NCBI GenBank assembly: GCA_902729315.2
Contig: LR746267.1
Span: 3,294,386-3,358,385, forward strand
DNA length: 64,000 nt
Reading direction: 5' to 3'
From: Spirodela intermedia
Taxonomy: Eukaryota > Streptophyta > Magnoliopsida > Alismatales > Araceae
The position numbers and the translations under genes were made by a program. Under the pieces are notes generated by a model. It was not told the DNA's origin. It searched no databases and saw only the letters and a list, made by a program, of their open reading frames with translations. Below, piece after piece: positions 58,032-64,000 of the stretch (position 1 is its first letter; every line of letters begins with the position of its first letter).

Positions 58032-59044
58032 TGTTATACAGTGACCAATGTCGGCCTGGGAAGCTCGTCGTCTTCATGGTGGGGCAACTGTCCCAGCCCC
58101 ACCATTTGAAGGGACGGCGTCACCACAGGAGGGGAAGGCCAGCACAGGAGTTATGCCACCTCAACATCGTCAACATAGGATCCAAGATCCGAATTTTATT
58201 TATTATTAGGATTTTCCTTTCATTTAGTTTCCTTTAATCAATTCTTGATCCTATAAATAGGATTAGTGCTGTAATAGACGGTTTTGGTGGTGAATTTTGA
58301 AGATTTAGACATCATTTTCGGAATTTGCCCTACGGTTTTCTCTCAACTGCTGCTGCCACCACCGCTGCCGCTGAGAGGTGACCCTCCTGCGCCTGTCTGC
58401 CCATCACAAGCACACGACTGCCCCTTCCATCCACCCATGATCCACCATTCGAGAGCGAACATCCGGTTTCCCATACTGCCGATTTCACCGTCCGCCATCC
58501 GGCACACTGTTGCCTACCGTCGGCAGTAGACGACGACATTCACTTTGATGAGTGTTGACTCGTCGTGAGACCCCACTTTCAGGTCATTGGTAGGCGACAC
58601 AGTCATACACCCTCAGCCGACACGCGTGTGATTCTTCCCTGCCGCACGACTGCCCATTGCCCTCTCGCGTGATGGGGAACTGCTCCTGCACCGTCATCAA
58701 TTACAGATAAAAGTGTTTTGAAACAGACAATTTGGGCATTTTTTCGTTCTGTTATGTTCGTCATGTTTGTTTTTGCAGGATCAATTGCAGCCGCACATCG
58801 CTACAAGTTATAACAGTGGTAGTGCAGTCACATTTCACATCTAGCCATGTCATCGTTAGTCAATTAGATGCACTCTCTCCCTTCAAGTGATTGGCTGCCC
58901 TATATAAAGGGCTATGTGTTCAACGAACCTTACATAGTGATAGATATATTCATTCATATACATTCTTCTTCATTCCTGTTACTTCCATGAGTGTGTGTGT
59001 GTGGGGTTTTTCCTTGGAGCATTTCCAAGCTTTCAAAGCCAACA
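58032..59044 (+). repeat. Putative copia 5' LTR (left border uncertain)
   Basis: The right end ...AAGCCAACA is fixed by the primer site two bases further on. The left end is a guess at TGTTATACAG (58032), which gives TGTT/AACA termini. TATA-like boxes occur at CCTATAAATAGG (about 58249-58260) and CCCTATATAAAGG (about 58898-58910). A shorter LTR starting near 58751 (TGTTATGTTCG) is equally possible. Confidence 0.4.
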
Positions 59045-59046
59045 AG

Positions 59047-59059
59047 TGGTATTAGAGCC
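59047..59059 (+). promoter_or_regulatory. Primer-binding site, initiator tRNA-Met
   Basis: TGGTATTAGAGCC differs by one base from TGGTATCAGAGCC, the complement of the plant initiator tRNA-Met 3' end used by most plant copia elements. Confidence 0.85.
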
Positions 59060-59138
59060 ACTTGATTCAACAAGAACAAGAAGATGGCAAAGAAAAGAGG
59101 CGAGTACCTCCAGCGAGTGTGGGGGAGAGTTGGTGTAG

Positions 59139-59459
59139 TTGGCATCATCCCTTAAGCTCTCTAAGATGCTCTTTAAGACAAATTACCGCATCTGGGTGAT
59201 GAATATGGAAGTGTATCTTGAATCTCGAGATCTGTGGCAGGTGATAGTTGAAGAGAATGTACCCAAGAAGAAAGATCGACTCGCATTGTCGACAATCTTT
59301 AGTGTAATTTTTGAGGAGACGATGACTGTCCTTGATGCAAAGAAGACAATAAAGGAGAATTGGGAGATTCTCCAGTCTCAGAATCTTGGCGTGGATAGAG
59401 TGATTCAATCATGGATCCAAGGCTTGAAATGTGGGTACGAAATTCTCACAATGGACAAA
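59139..59459 (+). pseudogene. copia gag, N-terminal fragment
   Basis: A 107-codon open frame with the copia gag pattern: FKTNYRIWVMNMEVYLES at residues 12-29, LWQVI after it, and then the mid-region KKTIKENWEILQ. A retrotransposon capsid-like protein begins this way. The frame is cut at 59459 by element G's LTR (the frame then runs into an LTR stop). The rest of the copia element is outside the window or lost. It is unlike the copia family at 1-2170, which does not cover this region. Confidence 0.8.
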
Positions 59460-60329
59460 TGATAAGTCTTCATTATCATGAGTTAATAATTAGTAAATAA
59501 TATAATTTTAGCCTTAACTCATGATAAATAGACTTATATTTATGTTAAATTGTGAAAAGTAATTTTGAGTTAATTAACATGAATTTTTGGCTAATATGTG
59601 ATTTTCTATGAATTTATATGATTTTTATAGTCTTATTTTTGGGATAAATGAAAAAAAAAAATAATTAAAATATAGTAAAAGGGGGGACCTGCCGGCCAGC
59701 TGGGCCCGCAAGCGAATTGGAAGCACAGTCGGGGGGAGCTGCGAGTAAGGGCTCGAGCAATTAGAACTGATGGGGGCATGTGTGTCCCACTCTCCTTCCA
59801 CGTCACTAGTGGCTAGTCAACTGTGGGACAAGAAGTGGTCGTACACGTAGGAGAAAGGGACTTATTGCTTGCAAATATGATATTACTATATACTTGTTCA
59901 AAACATTGGCACACAAGCGATATGAGATTAAAACTGCGTCACACCTTCCCCTAAAAGGCTTTGAAGATTTTAATACCTAAACTACCCATTTCTTATAATA
60001 GAGATATACTATGATGATGTCACTTGTTAAGGGTATTAGAATACTTATTTCAATCTCTCTAATGTAGATGGGCAGCCGGCATGGGTTTGAATCCTTCCAA
60101 AGTCAAAACTTGTACTTTTATTTGATTGTCGTAACTTTCTTGTAGATCGTTAATGAAAGATTAAGCTATTAGAATTGTTGGATCATCATCGAAAATCTTG
60201 TCAGTGCAATTCATGGAGCATTGTTACTAAAATTACTAAATGATTCCTAGTAAAAAGATTGTGAATCCATCGAGTAAATCATCTTCGATTGATCATCAAA
60301 TAAGTTGTCATCGGAAAGAGGACAATCCA
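59460..60329 (+). repeat. Element G 5' LTR, first part
   Basis: 870 bp from TGATAAGTCTTCATT to GACAATCCA, interrupted by the solo LTR. The continuation starts at 61940 after the duplicated ATCCA. Joined, the LTR would be about 1.69 kb. Confidence 0.88.
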
Positions 60330-61934
60330 TGATAAGTCTTCATTATCATGAGTTACTAATTAGTAAATAATATAGTTTTAGCCTTAACTCATGATAAATA
60401 GACTTATATTTGTGTTAAATTGTGAAAAATAGTTTTTAGTTGATTAATGTGAATTTTTGGGTAATTATGTGATTTTATACGAATTATATGATTTTTATAA
60501 ATTTACTTTTGAGATAAATGAAGAAAAAGAAATTAAAATAAAAATAAGACAAAATGAGAGGGATCCACCAGCCAACTGGACCCACAAGCAAGTCGGAAGC
60601 ACATTTGGGGAGTAGTCGTGAGTAGGGGCTCAAGTGGCTTGGACCGATAGGGGCACATGTGTGCCACCCCCCTTCCGTGTCACTGATGGCCAGCCGGTTG
60701 TGGGGCAAGGAGTGTTTGTACATGTGTGAGAAAGGGACTTAATTGGAAATGTAATATTACTATATATTCGTCGAAAACTTCGGTGCACAACCGATGTGGG
60801 ACTAAACCCACATCACCTTCCCAGAAAGGGCGGGCAATTGACGCAAGTTCGAATCTTCCCAGAGCTAAAATTCATATTTTTTATCTAATTATCGCGGCTT
60901 TCTTGTAGATCGCCGGTGAAGGATTAAACAACTAGAATCACTAGATCATCGGTGAAAATCTCATCAATGCGATTCACGGAGCATTGTTACTTAAATTGTT
61001 AAACGATTCGCGATAAAAGGATCATGAATCCATTGAGTAAGCATCTCCAATTGATCGACGAACAAGCCGTCGTCGAGAAGAGGACGATCTGTCGAGAGAC
61101 GAGTCGCCACCTCCAGAGAGTGTACCAGATACGATGAAGAGCCTCCTCTTTCTGCACAGACTTGAGGATGAAGCTCCCTAACACATGCCCCACCTCCATC
61201 CGGCTCCTCTCCGTCGGGTGACAGCCGCTAGAGAGCCGCAAAGTCGTCATTTTTCTGCTTCGCCAAGTGACAGCCGCTGGAGATGATTCGACGGCCCATT
61301 TCATTGATCTCTAGACTTTGCAAAGAGATCTAGAGATTGCCCATATCGTCCTTGTCCAAGAAGAGCCTTCGAGGCTATGGACACTGCACGACGATCCTCC
61401 CGAACGCTCAAGATTCTAATGTAGCACCAATGCATCACCACCGCGATGCTGGAACTTTGTTTTCCTGGTTTCAACTTACTTTTCGCTTCATTTAGTGATA
61501 ATTTTTGTGATTTAAATTTACCAAGATATGCTTCATTCAATTACGATTTTTTCGGTTTTTACAAATCTTAATTTGAATTATTAAATCATCTGTAATTGCT
61601 TATGTAAGAATCACAAGACGGAACTCTATTTCTACTCGATTTGCATTCGTCCAGCATTGATGTCATCCTAATGTCTATTGATATATTTCCTATTTATTTC
61701 CTAGTATAAAATTTATAAAAAATATTATGCTTTCAGAAAAATTTTGAATAATTACCAAATATTATATTACATCTCTTGATCGACTTAGAAAATTATCGCT
61801 ATTTTTGGAAGTTTTATTGAATTATAATTGATATATTAGTTTAAAAATATTTCTAAATATCTTAAAATTCGTATTTTCTAGTTTTATAAATTTTAAACTT
61901 ACGTGATTTACTACACAATGACTAAGTCACGTCA
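60330..61934 (+). repeat. Solo family-1 LTR with perfect target duplication
   Basis: 1605 bp, from TGATAAGTCTTCATT to AAGTCACGTCA. It is flanked by ATCCA on both sides (60325-60329 and 61935-61939), a perfect 5-bp duplication, and sits inside another LTR of the same family and orientation. Antisense frames of 79 codons (60723-60484) and 101 codons (61304-60999) are open. Confidence 0.95.
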
Positions 61935-61939
61935 ATCCA

Positions 61940-62763
61940 CCAAGAGACAAGTCGCCACCTTGTGAGAGCGTACTGAATATGATGAAGAGCTTTCTCTTGC
62001 TATGTGGACCTGAGGATGAAGCTCCTTAACATGCATCCCACCTCTATCTAGCTCTTCTTCGTTAGGTGACAATTATTGGAGACGATTCAATGACCCATTT
62101 CATTGATCTCTAGACTTTGTAAGAAGATCTACAGATTGCCCACGTCATCCTTATCCGAAGAGAGCCTTCAAGGTTGTGAACATTGCACGACGATCCTTCC
62201 AAACGCTCAAGATTTTCGTGCATTGTTGACGCATCATTATCGCGATGCGAGAATTTTATTTTCCTACATTCAACTTAATTTTTACTTCATTTAGTAATAA
62301 TTTATGTGATTTAAATTTACCAAGCTATATTTCATTCAATTATAATTCTTTTAGCTTTTACATATCTTAATTTGATCAATTAAATCATCTATAATTACTT
62401 ACGTAAGAATCACTAGGTGGAACTCTATTTTAGTTTGATTCATGATCGTCGAGTGCTAACATCATCTTGACGTCCATACCCTTATATCTCTTTTTCGTGA
62501 ATTTTAAATATATTTTATTTTTTATTTTGTAGTATAAAATTTATTAAAAAAATTATTCTTTGAGAAAAATTTTAAAAAATTACCTAGTATTATATTACAT
62601 CATTGTGATCATTCTGAAAAATTACCTCTATTTTTGAAAGTTTTATTAAATTATAATTAATATATTTTTTCAAAAATACTTCTAAATATCTAAAAATTAC
62701 TATTTTCTAGTTTTATAAATTTTAAATTTGTATGATTTACTATACATCGACTAAGTCATGTCA
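61940..62763 (+). repeat. Element G 5' LTR, second part
   Basis: 824 bp resuming at CCAAGAGACAAGTCGCCACC and ending AAGTCATGTCA, directly before the leader sequence AATTTTGGCATC. Confidence 0.88.
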
Positions 62764-62768
62764 AATTT

Positions 62769-62786
62769 TGGCATCATTGTTGGGGA
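62769..62786 (+). promoter_or_regulatory. Primer-binding site of element G (tRNA-Asp type)
   Basis: TGGCATCATTGTTGGGGA matches 13 of 18 bases of the complement of the tRNA-Asp 3' end, starting five bases after the LTR. Confidence 0.75.
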
Positions 62787-62958
62787 TGTATTACATAATA
62801 TTTAGTATTTTTTTATTTTTCTCTTAGTGTACACAAAAAAGTTTACTTTAGTTTTATTTTCTTCTTGCCAAAAAAATTTAAAAAAAAAAGGAAATGAAGA
62901 GAAGCAAGGCAAAGATTAGAGCATACTAAAGGAGGGTAATAATTATTAAACTTTTTCC

Positions 62959-64000
62959 TTGAAGTTATTGATTTTTATACATGGGAGAAGATCCTTGCAT
63001 TCAAGGCTAGAAAATCCTTTCACTATTTCATTCGATACTAAAAATTTGAAAGAAAAATTAATTTGGATAAATCTTGAAGGAAGTACAGGTCAAATTAAGA
63101 ATAATTCTATGGCCATAAAAAATCATTATATCCCTGATTTATTTCAAAGAGCATCTAATATTAGAGTCCCATTAACACCCACTATTAAATTCGAAATAAA
63201 TCTAAAAAATTTTCAAATGCTTCTTAATTTTCATGGATTGACTTTAGAGGAACCTCATCAGTATTTAGAAAAATTTCATATGATTTGTGATTTAGTTAAT
63301 CTCTCTCAAGTTACTTTAGAAATTATTAAGATGAAATTATTTTCTCATACATTTAGGGACAAAGCTAGTCATTGGCTATCTACATTAGATAAAGAATTAA
63401 CTAGCTAGAAAGATATAGAACATGAATTTCTTCAAAAATTTTATCCCTTAGGAAAAACTCAAAATATGAGAAAATATATATGGAGCTTTTCTCAAAGACT
63501 AGGAGAAATTTTACATGAGACATGAGAAAAATTTAAAGATTTATTCAGAAAGTGTCTTCATCATGCTATACCCAAGTGACAGCTTAATAGAATTTTTTAT
63601 GATGGATTATTAGAACACAAAAATATAGTTGATTCTATATGTGAAAGAGCTTTTATGGAGAAAATCTCTGATGAGATTTATAGTCTTTATGAGAATTTAA
63701 GTGAAAATTCTAGAAAATAAGCTTCTTTTGAATTATATGACAGGGATAAGAAGAAATAAATTTATGAATTGTATCATCAAAATAATTTTAATTTACAAAA
63801 TGAGGTTAATCATATTAATCAAATATTAGAAAAACTTGATTTACTTATTGACAATATTAAAAAGCCTCTTAACTTTTAATTTAATTCAAATAGTATATGT
63901 CATATGTATGGTGAAAATGATTATTCTGAATTTAAATACTATAATTTAGATCAATCATTTCACCCTATGCAAGAATAAGTGCAAGTAGTTCATGATTTTA
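62959..64000 (+). pseudogene. Element G gag (runs off the window)
   Basis: Family-1 gag. The first frame (62959-63408) contains HGRRSLHSRLENPF, NFHGLTLEEPHQYLEKFHM and KASHWLSTLDKELTS, then a TGG-to-TAG stop at 63406. Homology continues to 64000 with more stops (for example near 63523, 63577, 63718, 63757 and 63976), covering the FYDGLLEH and CHMYGENDYSEF segments. It is too damaged to encode a capsid protein. Confidence 0.83.

Larger units (their letters stand above)
59460..64000 (+). mobile_element. Element G: family-1 element, 5' part
   Basis: The 5' LTR is split by a younger solo LTR (59460-60329 and 61940-62763), followed by primer site, leader and gag to the window end. It inserted into the copia gag. 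The left target copy would be ACAAA (59455-59459); the right one lies outside. The LTR is the long subtype, with the extra segment at about 59962-60070. Confidence 0.85.

Overview
This window is nuclear DNA of a flowering plant. The evidence is spliced plant genes (a terpene synthase and a COBRA-like gene) lying in dense LTR retrotransposons with plant-type primer-binding sites (tRNA-Asp for the Ty3 elements, initiator tRNA-Met for a Ty1/copia element). The exons are GC-rich and the intergenic DNA is AT-rich. That contrast suggests a monocot, but I cannot name a species.

Layout. 1-40.8 kb is a retrotransposon nest. One Ty3/gypsy lineage dominates, called family 1 here; it is Athila-like by its gag, RT and integrase and its tRNA-Asp primer site. 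It has ~1.63-kb LTRs that run TGATAAG...GTCA. In order: copia remnant (1-2170, -); element A, 3' LTR plus rearranged pieces (2171-8654, -); element B, with both LTRs (8655-19019, +); truncated element C (19020-21508, +), fused tail-to-tail to truncated element D (21509-27396, -); element E (27397-31501, -); LTR fragment of a second Athila-like family (31502-32016, -); a second copia remnant split by a solo family-1 LTR (32017-35388); family-2 element F (35389-40760, +), itself broken by family-1 LTRs.

41.0-47.2 kb holds a terpene synthase gene on the minus strand. Its six exons (41025-43253) join in frame to a predicted 583-residue protein with RDR, DDLYD and NDLGTAKAE motifs intact. A broken tandem copy lies at 46375-46994, and several CT/GA/GT microsatellites are nearby. 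47.4-53.2 kb returns to retrotransposons: the 5' LTR, primer site and gag start of a third Athila-like family, then two family-1 LTRs. 54.4-56.75 kb holds a two-exon COBRA-like gene on the minus strand. It predicts 673 residues, of the long COBL7/10 type with a GPI-anchor-like tail, and its leader region is tandemly duplicated. From 58.0 kb there is the start of a copia element, cut at 59459 by family-1 element G. G's 5' LTR contains a younger solo LTR with a perfect 5-bp target duplication, and its gag runs off the window.

Only two genes look intact, and they are unrelated: one for volatile terpene synthesis, one for cell-wall/cellulose organisation. Everything else is mobile DNA, mostly with stops and frameshifts. 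The most interesting structures are: (1) an inverted repeat at or just inside the 5' end of the LTRs of three families, whose arm sequence differs between families while pairing is kept; (2) open reading frames antisense to the element within family-1 LTRs; (3) a TPsiC-arm/Pol III B-box-like sequence in those LTRs; (4) a 28-bp triplicated repeat exactly at the C/D inverted fusion. All coordinates, splice sites and alignments were read by eye.
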